Shown here one piece after another: positions 37,511 through 47,794 of a stretch of 64,000 bases of DNA. Under the pieces are notes generated by a model. That model saw only the letters and a list, made by a program, of their open reading frames with translations, was not told the origin of the DNA and searched no databases. The DNA is from Rhizobium sp. CCGE 510 (GTDB lineage: Bacteria > Pseudomonadota > Alphaproteobacteria > Rhizobiales > Rhizobiaceae): positions 1-64,000 of the forward strand of contig NZ_AEYF01000005.1 in NCBI RefSeq assembly GCF_000292525.1. The letters run 5' to 3'. The number at the start of each line of letters is the position of its first letter. Position 1 is the first letter of the stretch. Position numbers and translations under genes: made by a program.

Positions 37511-38650
37511 ATGCTGGCTTTCGACTCCTCGCCGCCACCGCCGACAACGACCGAACCTTCGGTCGGCAAGCCATCGCGTGGGCATGAGAGCTATATCGCC
37601 CTGGTCTGGCGCCGCCTGCGGCGCTCCTGGACCGGCATGGCCGGGCTCATCCTCGTCGGGTTGCTGCTGTTGATGGCGATCTTTGCAGATTTCGTCGCGC
37701 CGATGGACCCGAAGGCGACCGATGTCGGCTTCGCGCCGCCGCAAATGATGAGCTTCCACGACAAGGACGGCGCTTTCGTCTTCCAGCCGCGGGTCTATGG
37801 CCTGGCCGATTCCGATGCGCTCGACCCGGTCACTTTCCAGCCGATCGTCGGCGTCGATTATGACAATCCGCGGCTGCTCGGCTTCTTCGTCAAGGGCGCC
37901 GAATATAAGCTTTTCGGCCTGATCCCGGCTGAGCGGCACTTCTTCGGCTCGACCGATGGCGAGCCGGTGCATTTCCTCGGCACCGACAAGTTCGGCCGCG
38001 ACGTGCTGTCGCGCGCCATCATCGGCTCGCGCATCTCGCTGACGATCGCGCTGACCGTCGTCTTCATCGTCACCGTCATCGGCACCACCGTCGGCATGGT
38101 GTCGGGCTATTTCGGCGGCACCTTCGATGTCTGGCTGCAGCGTTTCGTCGAGCTGGTGCTCGCCTTTCCGCAATTGCCGCTCTATCTGGCGCTGACCTCG
38201 CTGATCCCGGTGACGGCGCCGACCAATGTCTTCCTCGGCTTCGTCATCGTGGTGATGTCGGCGCTCGGCTGGGCGCAGATGTCGCGCGAGGTGCGTGGCA
38301 AGACCCTGGCGCTTGCCCGCATCGATTATGTCCGGGCCGCAATGGCGGTCGGCGCCACCGACCGGCGCATCATCCTGCAGCATATCTTCCCGAATGTGAT
38401 GAGCCACGTCATCGTCGCGGTGACGCTCGCCATACCGAGCGTGGTGCTGCTGGAATCCTTCCTCGGTTTCCTAGGCTTTGCCGTCAAGCCGCCGCTGATC
38501 TCCTGGGGGCTGATGCTGCAGGATACCGCGACCTATTCGGTGATCGGCTCCTATCCCTGGATTCTCTCTCCCGTCGGCTTCGTGCTCGTCACCGTCTTCG
38601 CCTTCAATGCGCTGGGCGATGGACTGCGCGACGCGGTCGATCCTTATTGA
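37511..38650 (+). CDS. agpC: alpha-galactoside ABC transporter permease
   Basis: A 379-residue permease of the DppC/OppC type. One membrane helix (GLILVGLLLLMAIFADFVAP) is followed by a long periplasmic insertion (about 70-160), then the transport core with HFLGTDKFGRDVLSRAIIGS and RIDYVRAAMAVGATDRRIIL. AAGGAG stands seven bases before ATG 37511. Confidence 0.88.
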   Translation: MLAFDSSPPPPTTTEPSVGKPSRGHESYIALVWRRLRRSWTGMAGLILVGLLLLMAIFADFVAPMDPKATDVGFAPPQMMSFHDKDGAFVFQPRVYGLADSDALDPVTFQPIVGVDYDNPRLLGFFVKGAEYKLFGLIPAERHFFGSTDGEPVHFLGTDKFGRDVLSRAIIGSRISLTIALTVVFIVTVIGTTVGMVSGYFGGTFDVWLQRFVELVLAFPQLPLYLALTSLIPVTAPTNVFLGFVIVVMSALGWAQMSREVRGKTLALARIDYVRAAMAVGATDRRIILQHIFPNVMSHVIVAVTLAIPSVVLLESFLGFLGFAVKPPLISWGLMLQDTATYSVIGSYPWILSPVGFVLVTVFAFNALGDGLRDAVDPY

Positions 38651-38660
38651 GGTGATTGAT

Positions 38661-40328
<1,668 letters not shown>

Positions 40329-40350
40329 TTGCCGAATGCCGGAGGTTATA

Positions 40351-41721
40351 ATGGCAGCAAATCCCAAGATCACATTCATCGGAGCAGGCTCCACCGTTTT
40401 CATGAAGAACATCGTCGGCGACGTCTTGCAGCGCCCGGCGCTGTCGGGTGCGACGATCGCCCTGATGGACCTCAACCCGCAGCGGCTCGAGGAAAGCGCC
40501 GTCGTCGTCAACAAGCTGATCTCGACGCTCGGCGTCAAGGCCAAGGCCGAGACCTATTCCGACCAGCGCAAGGCGCTTGCCGGCGCCGATTTCGTCGTCG
40601 TCGCCTTCCAGATCGGCGGTTATGAACCCTGCACCGTCACCGATTTCGAGGTGCCGAAGAAATACGGGCTGCGCCAGACGATCGCCGATACGCTCGGCGT
40701 CGGCGGCATCATGCGCGGCCTGCGCACCGTGCCGCATCTCTGGAAGATCTGCGAGGACATGCTCGCCGTCTGCCCCGAGGCGATCATGCTGCAATATGTC
40801 AACCCGATGGCGATCAACACCTGGGCAATCGCCGAGAAATATCCGACCATCCGCCAGGTCGGCCTCTGCCATTCGGTGCAGGGCACGGCGATGGAACTGG
40901 CCGATGACCTCGACATTCCCTACGAGGAAATCCGCTACCGTGCCGCCGGCATCAACCACATGGCCTTCTATCTCAAATTCGAGCATCGCCAGGCCGATGG
41001 GTCCTACCGCAACCTCTATCCCGATCTGCTGCGCGCCTACCGCGAGGGCAGGGCGCCGAAGCCCGGCTGGAACCCGCGCTGCCCGAACAAGGTGCGCTAC
41101 GAGATGCTGACGCGTCTCGGCTATTTCGTCACCGAAAGCTCGGAGCATTTCGCCGAATACACGCCCTATTTCATCAAGGAGGGCCGCGACGACCTGATCG
41201 AGAAATTCGGCATTCCGCTCGACGAATATCCCAAACGCTGCATCGAGCAGATCGAGCGCTGGAAGGGCCAGGCGGAAGCCTATCGCAGCGCCGATAAGAT
41301 CGAGGTGACGCCGTCGAAGGAATATGCCTCCTCGATCATCAATTCGGTCTGGACCGGCGAACCCTCGGTGATCTACGGCAATGTCCGCAACAATGGCTGC
41401 ATCACCTCGCTGCCATCCAATTGCGCCGCCGAAGTGCCCTGCCTGGTCGACGCCTCCGGCATCCAGCCGACCTTCATCGGCGACCTGCCGCCGCAGCTGA
41501 CCGCGCTGATCCGCACCAATATCAACGTGCAGGAACTGACGGTGCAGGCGCTGATGACGGAAAATCGCGAGCACATCTACCACGCCGCGATGATGGACCC
41601 GCACACGGCAGCCGAACTCGACCTCGACCAGATCTGGTCGCTGGTCGACGACCTGCTCGCCACCCACGGCAACTGGCTGCCCGAATGGGCGCGCACATCC
41701 AGCAAGGTTAAAGCCGCCTGA
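40351..41721 (+). CDS. agaL2: second glycoside hydrolase family 4 alpha-galactosidase
   Basis: A 456-residue GH4 enzyme: FIGAGSTVFMKNIVGDVL at the N-terminus binds NAD+, GLCHSVQGT and AAGINHMAFYLKFEH hold the metal ligands. It is clearly diverged from agaL1, so it may prefer other alpha-galactosides. GGAGG precedes ATG 40351. Last gene of the operon, closed by a strong terminator. Confidence 0.88.
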   Translation: MAANPKITFIGAGSTVFMKNIVGDVLQRPALSGATIALMDLNPQRLEESAVVVNKLISTLGVKAKAETYSDQRKALAGADFVVVAFQIGGYEPCTVTDFEVPKKYGLRQTIADTLGVGGIMRGLRTVPHLWKICEDMLAVCPEAIMLQYVNPMAINTWAIAEKYPTIRQVGLCHSVQGTAMELADDLDIPYEEIRYRAAGINHMAFYLKFEHRQADGSYRNLYPDLLRAYREGRAPKPGWNPRCPNKVRYEMLTRLGYFVTESSEHFAEYTPYFIKEGRDDLIEKFGIPLDEYPKRCIEQIERWKGQAEAYRSADKIEVTPSKEYASSIINSVWTGEPSVIYGNVRNNGCITSLPSNCAAEVPCLVDASGIQPTFIGDLPPQLTALIRTNINVQELTVQALMTENREHIYHAAMMDPHTAAELDLDQIWSLVDDLLATHGNWLPEWARTSSKVKAA

Positions 41722-41743
41722 TCCCCTCTCCCGGGTCGGCGTC

Positions 41744-41781
41744 AAATACCCCGCGGTGGCAACACACCGCGGGGTATTTGT
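41744..41781 (+). terminator. strong Rho-independent terminator of the alpha-galactoside operon
   Basis: AAATACCCCGCGGTG (41744-41758) pairs perfectly over 15 bases with CACCGCGGGGTATTT (41763-41777) around a GCAA tetraloop, followed by a T-rich tail. The agpA-agaL2 transcript ends here, and the accessory island starts beyond. Confidence 0.92.
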
Positions 41782-42474
41782 TTGGGGATGGGGCGCTTTG
41801 CGAGTAAGGCGTGGCGAGGATGAGCGCGTGTCGACATTCTATTGCCTTCCCCTTGAACACAAGTGCATCAGCCCAAGGCGCATCAAAATCGAGTCAGAAT
41901 GGTCGCGACCGTAATGGCTCGCCCGCCAGTGAGGCTCGTAGGCGTGTTTGCCCACTGATCCGACGGCCGATCACCCGCACTCAGACCAAAATTTGGTGAG
42001 CCGGAGATTAGGGTTTTCTGGCTCTGAACACGAGGCTGTCGCACTAGCGGGATTGTTCAGGGCTATCGGAATGTTTCATCCAATTGCGTTATGAACGCTC
42101 CTCGTTGCATAACCGACGCCAAACTTCAGCTGCCTACCGGTCAAGCCACCCAACGCTCGTTTGCCCTGGTGGTACTGTGAGCCGGTCCAATGCCGTGAAA
42201 CAGGAAAATGGCATTAGCCTCGATCCTTGCTTAGCCGCATACCACGCACTGAGCCGATCATTTGTCCAACCTCGGCGAAGCTCTGATAACGCCGTGTCTC
42301 CCGCCGGGCAGGTTGGACGAGCGTTTGCAAGCGTCTTTTCAGCCGGACAATTTCTTTCTTCTCGCGTTAGTTGACCGGCGTCACGCCGCGTGATTTGAGT
42401 TGCCGCATAGTTGTAAATCGACCAGTTGATCGATTCACGATACCATCTGGCTCAGTCTAACTCAGGTTATCGAA
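41782..42474. other. gene-poor left flank of the accessory island
   Basis: Nearly 700 bases without a supported gene and lower in GC than the flanking operon. I see no complete transposase, integrase or tRNA. Short open frames lack ribosome binding sites. An inverted repeat AATCGA-N8-TCGATT lies at 42416-42435, about 40 bases upstream of the first island gene, and could be an operator. The segment may hold eroded mobile DNA. Confidence 0.45.
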
Positions 42475-44034
42475 ATGCAAATCCCCAACAGTCTACTGAA
42501 GGCAATCCGAGAGCAAAAGGTTATACCTTTCATAGGCGCGGGACTCTCGAGTTCCATCAAGGACCGAGAAGGCGCTAGGATTTTCCCATCTTGGCCGGAA
42601 TTGCTCAATTCATCTGCGGAGCGATTGGTGGGTGAAGGGAAGAGCGATGACGCCAACCTGGTAACATCGCTGGTCAGGAAAAATAAGTTGGTGGAGGCGG
42701 CAACCAATGCCGACCAATATTTAGGTAGGGTACAGTGGCTCGAGTTTCTCAAAGAAACGTTCGACCGGACCTGTGATCATGCCGATCCAGCTACCCTTGG
42801 CCTGCTCTACCAAGTCTGGACGCTTGGCAGTAACTTGGTGATGACGACCAACTATGATCGCTCGCTGCAATGGGCGTGTCCCGATCAGGCGGATTTTCGT
42901 GTTTGGGATATAGAGGCGCAGGCCGAGCAACTGAGTGCAATTCGAAACGGTCGCGTGTCACGCCCAACCGTTTGGCATTTGCACGGACAGATCGATAACG
43001 TTTCTAATTTGGTACTAACCAGTTCTGATTACGCAGGACTGTATGGCAATCCCGGCAAAACGCCCTCGAAATACAAGGCCGCCATTGACAGCTTAAAAAC
43101 GCTGTTGAAGTCGCACAAGTTCCTATTCCTTGGTTTTAGCCTCAAGGACGAAGTATTCCTCAGACAGGTAGTCGCTGTAAACAAAACATATAAAGGCGCT
43201 GCTGCCCAGCACTATGCCTTCTTGCCACCCCGCGACGCAGATTCAGCAAATTTGGATGACTCTGGTATCCAGGCTTTGCACTACGATGATCATTCTGATT
43301 TGCCCGATCTGCTTTCCAGCTTAGCAGTCGAAGCTCTGCGATCGCCACCGGTGAATGTCCCGGTAAGTCGCTACATCGTCGACAAGAGAGAAGGCCTATA
43401 TCTCTTTGGCGGACGGGGCGACGCTTTTTTTAAACTATATGATGACGCGCTTAGGGCGATCGACAGGCAGCTGGATATTTTTTCGCTGAAACTGGGAAGG
43501 TTCCGAAGAGAACATGAGGGGACGCTGATTCAGGCAGCAACTCATGCGAAAATTAGAATTGCGCTTTTAGATCCAAGATTTCCTCTCCCTGACGGTCAAG
43601 GCAATTTGGCCTCAATTCGAGAGAAGGAAGAAAAGGCACAAGAGGGAGCAATCCGTCGAGACGTTGCTGAATGGGTAGACCTTTTTGCACGATACCGTCA
43701 GAAGGTAGCGGCAGGAGAAATTACGGAGGGGCAGGAAAATGGCCTCGACATCCGGCTGTATAACATCCTGCCGACCGTCAACCTCTTTGCAGTCGATCAA
43801 AGCCTTTTTGTTGGACCTTATCTTCTAAACGTCGAGGACCGAGACACGCCAACCTTCCTGCTTCGTTCGGAGGCGCCAGGTCGGACATCTATGGGCGACA
43901 CGATGTTCAACGTCTATAAACGCCATTTCGATGCAGTGTGGAATGATGCCGAGACCCGGGATATCGCGGACGTGTCTGACAACGAAGTCTCCGCGTGGAA
44001 AGCCGGGCGCAGCTTCGGCCCAGTCGCCTCGTGA
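42475..44034 (+). CDS. SIR2-like NADase candidate fused to a PLD-like (DUF5919-type) domain
   Basis: A 519-residue protein. Residues 1-290 are a SIR2-like domain: FIGAGLS at 19-25, MTTNYDRS at 123-130, and WHLHG at 167-171 with the catalytic-type His170. Bacterial defence proteins of this fold (ThsA, DSR1/2 and others) cleave NAD+. Residues about 335-495 resemble PLD-like/DUF5919 domains (IRIALLDPRF, then GLDIRLYNILP, NLFAVDQSLFVGPYL, FDAVWNDAE) that sit at the ends of signalling or effector proteins; no full HKD motif is visible. First gene of the rightward island operon, with its stop overlapping the next start (GTGA). Confidence 0.78.
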   Translation: MQIPNSLLKAIREQKVIPFIGAGLSSSIKDREGARIFPSWPELLNSSAERLVGEGKSDDANLVTSLVRKNKLVEAATNADQYLGRVQWLEFLKETFDRTCDHADPATLGLLYQVWTLGSNLVMTTNYDRSLQWACPDQADFRVWDIEAQAEQLSAIRNGRVSRPTVWHLHGQIDNVSNLVLTSSDYAGLYGNPGKTPSKYKAAIDSLKTLLKSHKFLFLGFSLKDEVFLRQVVAVNKTYKGAAAQHYAFLPPRDADSANLDDSGIQALHYDDHSDLPDLLSSLAVEALRSPPVNVPVSRYIVDKREGLYLFGGRGDAFFKLYDDALRAIDRQLDIFSLKLGRFRREHEGTLIQAATHAKIRIALLDPRFPLPDGQGNLASIREKEEKAQEGAIRRDVAEWVDLFARYRQKVAAGEITEGQENGLDIRLYNILPTVNLFAVDQSLFVGPYLLNVEDRDTPTFLLRSEAPGRTSMGDTMFNVYKRHFDAVWNDAETRDIADVSDNEVSAWKAGRSFGPVAS

Positions 44035-44996
44035 TCGAGATTAGGGTGCCATCCAGGGTAGCGGTCAGCTTAGTTGGCCTTTCGGAGGGCGGCTACAGAA
44101 TTAACGGCGGCGTAGGATGGGCGCTGGAGAAACCTAGTCTTGTCCTGCGAGCGGATGCGTCGGCAGACTTTAGCATCGTTGATCGACGTTTGATGCCACT
44201 CGGAGAAACCGAGTTAACGAGTTTGATGCGATTGCTAACCCGGGTAAGAGAATGGGCCTCATTTGAGATTGCGGCAAAGTTTGAGATTGGCGGGGATCTT
44301 TGCCCTCATCGAGGTCAAGGGGGGGGAACCGCTCTTCGGTTGGCGGCTTTGGAAAGCCTATATTATCTTAACAATGTTGATATTACTCGCTCCGAACTGG
44401 TCAAAGCTTCAATGCGTGGTGGAACCTCTGGAATCGGTGTGCGCACCTATTTCGATGGCGGCTTTGTCTTCGACGTTGGCCATAAATCGGGTGAGCGTCC
44501 TAAGCCGTCACACACGTGGGATACACCTCGTCAGCCACTCAATTTGTTAAGGCTTGAAATGCCTTCCTGGAAGATGGGAGTGTGCGTGCCATCTTGGCTT
44601 CCGTCTATTTCACACGCAGAGGAAAAGGCGCTTTTCTCAACCGTGTTGCCGATACCGCATTCTGACGTCAAAGAGGTTCTTTACCATATGGTCTACGGCA
44701 CGCTGGCCGCCGTCGCGGAGAATGACCTCGAAACCTTCACAGAATCCATCGAAGCGATCCAACGGACGGTATGGAAGACAGCGGAATGGTCGTGGCATGG
44801 CGAGCAGCTGAAGGAGGTGGCTGCGGAGCTTCGAACTGCGGGCGCAAGGGGCGTCGGAATGTCGAGCATGGGCCCGTCACTATATTTTGATGCTACTCAT
44901 TTGGAGCCGACAAAATTACCGCCTAAGATTTTCGAAGCTACTTTTATAACGCGGCCAGCAAACCTGGGACGCAGCCTAAAGGGCGGACGAGGGTAG
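44031..44996 (+). CDS. GHMP-superfamily protein resembling beta-ribofuranosylaminobenzene 5'-phosphate synthase
   Basis: A 321-residue protein from GTG 44031, which overlaps the previous stop by four bases; an upstream ATG at 43995 would run within the preceding gene. The pattern IRVPSRVAVSLVGLSEGGYR, NGGVGWALEKP, GQGGGTALRLAALESL (95-110), RGGTSGIGVRTYFDGGFVFD (129-148) and GVGMSSMGPSLY (275-286) follows beta-RFAP synthase (MptG), which joins PRPP and 4-aminobenzoate in methanopterin synthesis. No other methanopterin gene is near. A PRPP- or nucleotide-directed reaction is an inference; it could also be an unassigned GHMP kinase relative. Confidence 0.7.
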   Translation: MIEIRVPSRVAVSLVGLSEGGYRINGGVGWALEKPSLVLRADASADFSIVDRRLMPLGETELTSLMRLLTRVREWASFEIAAKFEIGGDLCPHRGQGGGTALRLAALESLYYLNNVDITRSELVKASMRGGTSGIGVRTYFDGGFVFDVGHKSGERPKPSHTWDTPRQPLNLLRLEMPSWKMGVCVPSWLPSISHAEEKALFSTVLPIPHSDVKEVLYHMVYGTLAAVAENDLETFTESIEAIQRTVWKTAEWSWHGEQLKEVAAELRTAGARGVGMSSMGPSLYFDATHLEPTKLPPKIFEATFITRPANLGRSLKGGRG

Positions 44997-44998
44997 GT

Positions 44999-45604
44999 AT
45001 GATGAAAGCTATGATGATTGTCGGTTTGTCCGGCGTCGGAAAAACGTCCGCTGGGGAATATCTCAACGCTCATACGGCGGCTATTCACCTCGAAGCCAGT
45101 AAGTACATGCGTCAAATTTGGTCAGAGAGAGGTGAGATTGGTACTTTACAATCCTTCGCAAGCTCGTCCTTGATCAGCAATCCAACTCTTGTCGCTGATA
45201 GGATCCTTCATGACTCTCACCGAATGGGCATCGACAGCGTTGTGATCACCGGCTTTCGATCACCAAGCGAAGTTTCGGCAGTACGTGGCGCGGTGCAACA
45301 GACATCGCTACTATTGCTAACATCTGATCCAACTTTCCGTCTCAACCGATTGTTGGCCAGAGCGAGAAAGGGCGACCCTATTGATTTGAGAGAGCTTGCG
45401 GAATTGGACCAAGCTCATGTCGACATGGGTATGGGCGAGTTGGTTAGCGAGTGCGACGACCTTATCGACAACGATCAATCTCGAGCCGCATTCCACCACC
45501 GTTTGGAAGCGCACGCTAAGCATTTTTTTACGTCGGTGAACAACACCGAACGCGCAGGCAAATCTCGAAGCGTTTCAGGCCTTCGCACCATTGGGACTGG
45601 CTGA
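44999..45604 (+). CDS. P-loop nucleotide kinase-like protein
   Basis: A 201-residue P-loop protein. Walker A is GLSGVGKT at 9-16; the segment VVITGFRSPSEV at 81-92 corresponds to the DGxRxPxE motif of the UPF0200/dephospho-CoA-kinase-like group, with Thr in place of Asp. A lid-like region with RLNRLLARARKG follows. Probable role: phosphorylating a nucleotide or nucleoside made or sensed by the island. It starts two bases after the preceding stop and ends 92 bases from the convergent operon. No terminator is obvious in that space. Confidence 0.75.
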   Translation: MMKAMMIVGLSGVGKTSAGEYLNAHTAAIHLEASKYMRQIWSERGEIGTLQSFASSSLISNPTLVADRILHDSHRMGIDSVVITGFRSPSEVSAVRGAVQQTSLLLLTSDPTFRLNRLLARARKGDPIDLRELAELDQAHVDMGMGELVSECDDLIDNDQSRAAFHHRLEAHAKHFFTSVNNTERAGKSRSVSGLRTIGTG

Positions 45605-45696
45605 CCTTCTCAGGAACTTGGGCTACTCGCGGTAGCTGGTTTCCCTCGGGTCGGTTTCGGTCAGGCGTGCGTTCGTCCCCCCACCAATGAGGACCC

Positions 45697-46341
45697 TCAA
45701 CTTAGATCAAACAGATTGCCGTTGTGGTTGAAAAGGAACGCCGCGAACTTCTTGATGGCCTTGGTTGACTGCGAAATTAGCAACTTACGACGTAGGCCAT
45801 CCCGTTCATCGGCAATCTGTGCGTATGTTTTTCCAGAAGGGTCCTCATCCGGGCAGAAGACAACGTCCCAATAAAAGCCGCGCCCATCTGTCGGTGCCTT
45901 TGTCAGAGTCCCTACCGCTTCACCAACGAAAGTGTAGGTTTGCTTACCATCACAAAACCCCACGACGGCGCGGGCCGTGGCGCGTTCTCCGCCGCAGCCA
46001 ATTCGGTCCAGGAAGCCCTGAGGTTGAAGATGATCCCACATTGGTTGCGTTAAGCCACCTGGGAAGCCCGCGTCAGCATTTTTGTCAAGGATGAGCCCTG
46101 CATGTTCTACGATGCACGGGGCTAGAATTTTCTTGTATGCCGATCGCGCCTTATGTCTAACCATCGCCTCAAGATCAATCTCAAGAGGCTCCTCAGTAGG
46201 GGTGGCGGAAACTCGAAAATCGACCAAGTCCCCGATGCGGTAGCTCGTACCACCATTATCGAAGGTGTCGTTGGCGATTATTTCGAGTTCCTCCTCCTTA
46301 AAAGGGCTCCGCGTAGCGTAGTAGACGGTGCGGCGGTTCAT
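45697..46341 (-). CDS. HAM1/RdgB-type noncanonical NTP pyrophosphatase
   Basis: A 214-residue protein resembling the HAM1 (ITPA/RdgB) fold: VYYATRSPFKEEELEIIAN at the N-terminus corresponds to the ATxNxxKxxE motif, VEHAGLILD (78-86) to the EDSGL motif, AGFPGGLT follows, and GFYWDVVFCPDE (155-166) to the GWDPIFxP motif. Family members hydrolyse ITP, XTP or other aberrant NTPs to the monophosphate. Several canonical residues differ (Asn of the first motif is Ser), so the substrate may be a modified nucleotide. Start overlaps the SIR2 gene stop by four bases. Confidence 0.75.
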   Translation of the reverse strand: MNRRTVYYATRSPFKEEELEIIANDTFDNGGTSYRIGDLVDFRVSATPTEEPLEIDLEAMVRHKARSAYKKILAPCIVEHAGLILDKNADAGFPGGLTQPMWDHLQPQGFLDRIGCGGERATARAVVGFCDGKQTYTFVGEAVGTLTKAPTDGRGFYWDVVFCPDEDPSGKTYAQIADERDGLRRKLLISQSTKAIKKFAAFLFNHNGNLFDLS

Positions 46342-47180
46342 GAGACTATCTCTTCCAATACCTCGGCCAGGGTTTCGGTACGGTCGTCGCCATATGTTGG
46401 TATGATCTCCATATTTCGCTTCTTGAAAAGCGTATATTCGAAGTCTGACGGATTGTTGACGACTATATAAGCTCGCTTGCCGGTGTCACTGTCTGGCAGC
46501 AGCTTCAGAAGTTCGTTCAAGTGGTCCAACAAAACCCCAACATTAAGGTCGCGGAAACTGTATCCAACGAATAGGGCCACACGGTTAAGCAGGTCCGAGC
46601 GAAGCTTGAAGTCCAGGGGGTCATCGAAACGCAGGCGTCTGTAATAGTGCGCCTCAGAAAACACCATAAGGCGGGGATTGTTGAAGTCGCCATGGAATTT
46701 CACGACCTCCGTGCTGTTTTCGCCTCCGCCCATGTCGCGTTCACGAGCAACCACCTTCACTGATCGGCCGCGTAAGATCAGACACCGCTCCAGCAGTTCG
46801 TCGTAATTGGTCGTGTAGAATGTTTTCGATTTTTCCAATCCGGCGAGTGCTTTATGGACCCTCGAAGCCAGAATTGCCTCTTGGGGCACATCAAACCTTC
46901 GAACCATCCAGTTGATAAGTGGTGCAAAATCTCCCATTTTCTGCCCGAAGAATTCCAAGATTTGAAGATCTGTACCCCGATACCGCAGGAGTTCTGGATC
47001 GGTGTAGCCCATCTGGCGGCAAGCTTCGTTGACCATCTCAGACCAAGATGGACCCTGAACGAGATCTGTTCCACCTGGCTGCCGCCACTGGAGCGACATT
47101 GAGGCCCCCGCCCCGACGAAAGGGACGACCCGTCCCTGCCGGTACAATCGCTTGAGTTCTGAAGGAACTGTCAGCTTCAT
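46338..47180 (-). CDS. second SIR2-like protein
   Basis: A 280-residue single-domain SIR2-like (SIR2_2 group) protein: VPFVGAGASMSL at 19-30, YTTNYDELLERC at 122-133, VKFHGDFNNPR at 160-170 with the catalytic-type His163, and LFVGYSFRDLNV at 203-214. Such domains hydrolyse NAD+ in several anti-phage systems. It lacks the extra domain of the first SIR2-like gene. Both ends overlap neighbours by four bases (ATGA), so translation of three genes is coupled. Confidence 0.82.
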   Translation of the reverse strand: MKLTVPSELKRLYRQGRVVPFVGAGASMSLQWRQPGGTDLVQGPSWSEMVNEACRQMGYTDPELLRYRGTDLQILEFFGQKMGDFAPLINWMVRRFDVPQEAILASRVHKALAGLEKSKTFYTTNYDELLERCLILRGRSVKVVARERDMGGGENSTEVVKFHGDFNNPRLMVFSEAHYYRRLRFDDPLDFKLRSDLLNRVALFVGYSFRDLNVGVLLDHLNELLKLLPDSDTGKRAYIVVNNPSDFEYTLFKKRNMEIIPTYGDDRTETLAEVLEEIVS

Positions 47181-47794
47181 CGTTTTACCGCCGTCAACCT
47201 CGTAAGCGAATGATGGTGCGGGATCTTGTTATGGGGGTGGGTTTCAAAAAGGATAGAATCTGTGGCGTGTTCGATATGCCACCCATGAAACTGTTCCAAA
47301 AACCAATCATGTTTCAGGAGAAGGGGTTTAAAGCCGGGATGGGCTGACAGATCGTGGCTGCCATTGTTGAACGAGACCACAATGAAGGTGCCGCCAGGTT
47401 TCAAAGCCGCCTGCAAGCGCTGAAGAAGGTGCTGAGCCGAAGGCTCACTTGGAAGGCAGTGCACAAGGCCATAGCAGACGACGAGATCGTACGCGGCCTT
47501 TTCGTAGCGCACCTCAAGAGCGTCCTCATGTATCCAGTTTACCGAAACATCTGAGAACAGTTCACGCCCATTTCGAATGGCGGAACCTGAGCATTCCACA
47601 GCGTCTACAGAAGCACCCGCACGAGCGAGTGCCACTGCATTCTTGCCTTCTCCAGCGCCAACATCCAGTACCCGGATTCGCTCGACTGGGCGGTGCTTCA
47701 GAAATTCTGAAACAAGCGACCCTGGTGTTGTTCCCCAGAATCCTTGAACGGCTTTATAACCGTCTTCGTAACCGCCGTTGGTTTCAGTAAGCAT
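47177..47794 (-). CDS. class I SAM-dependent methyltransferase
   Basis: A 205-residue TehB/UbiE-like methyltransferase. SAM motif I is VLDVGAGEGKNAVAL near residue 43, motif II VDAVECSGSAI, motif III VNWIHEDALEV, motif IV YDLVVCYGLVHCLPSE, with LKPGGTFIVVSFNNGSHD beyond. The substrate is unknown; in this setting a modified nucleotide or base is a reasonable guess. ATG 47794 overlaps the upstream stop by 11 bases; an open extension to 47839 is less likely. Confidence 0.8.
   Translation of the reverse strand: MLTETNGGYEDGYKAVQGFWGTTPGSLVSEFLKHRPVERIRVLDVGAGEGKNAVALARAGASVDAVECSGSAIRNGRELFSDVSVNWIHEDALEVRYEKAAYDLVVCYGLVHCLPSEPSAQHLLQRLQAALKPGGTFIVVSFNNGSHDLSAHPGFKPLLLKHDWFLEQFHGWHIEHATDSILFETHPHNKIPHHHSLTRLTAVKR

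Noticed and set aside
42056..42130. Possible insertion-sequence end in the left flank
   Set aside because: A vague resemblance to IS termini, but no transposase, matching inverted end or target duplication was found.
41811..42374. Two short rightward open frames left of the island
   Set aside because: No initiation signals and no recognisable protein; the segment reads as non-coding.
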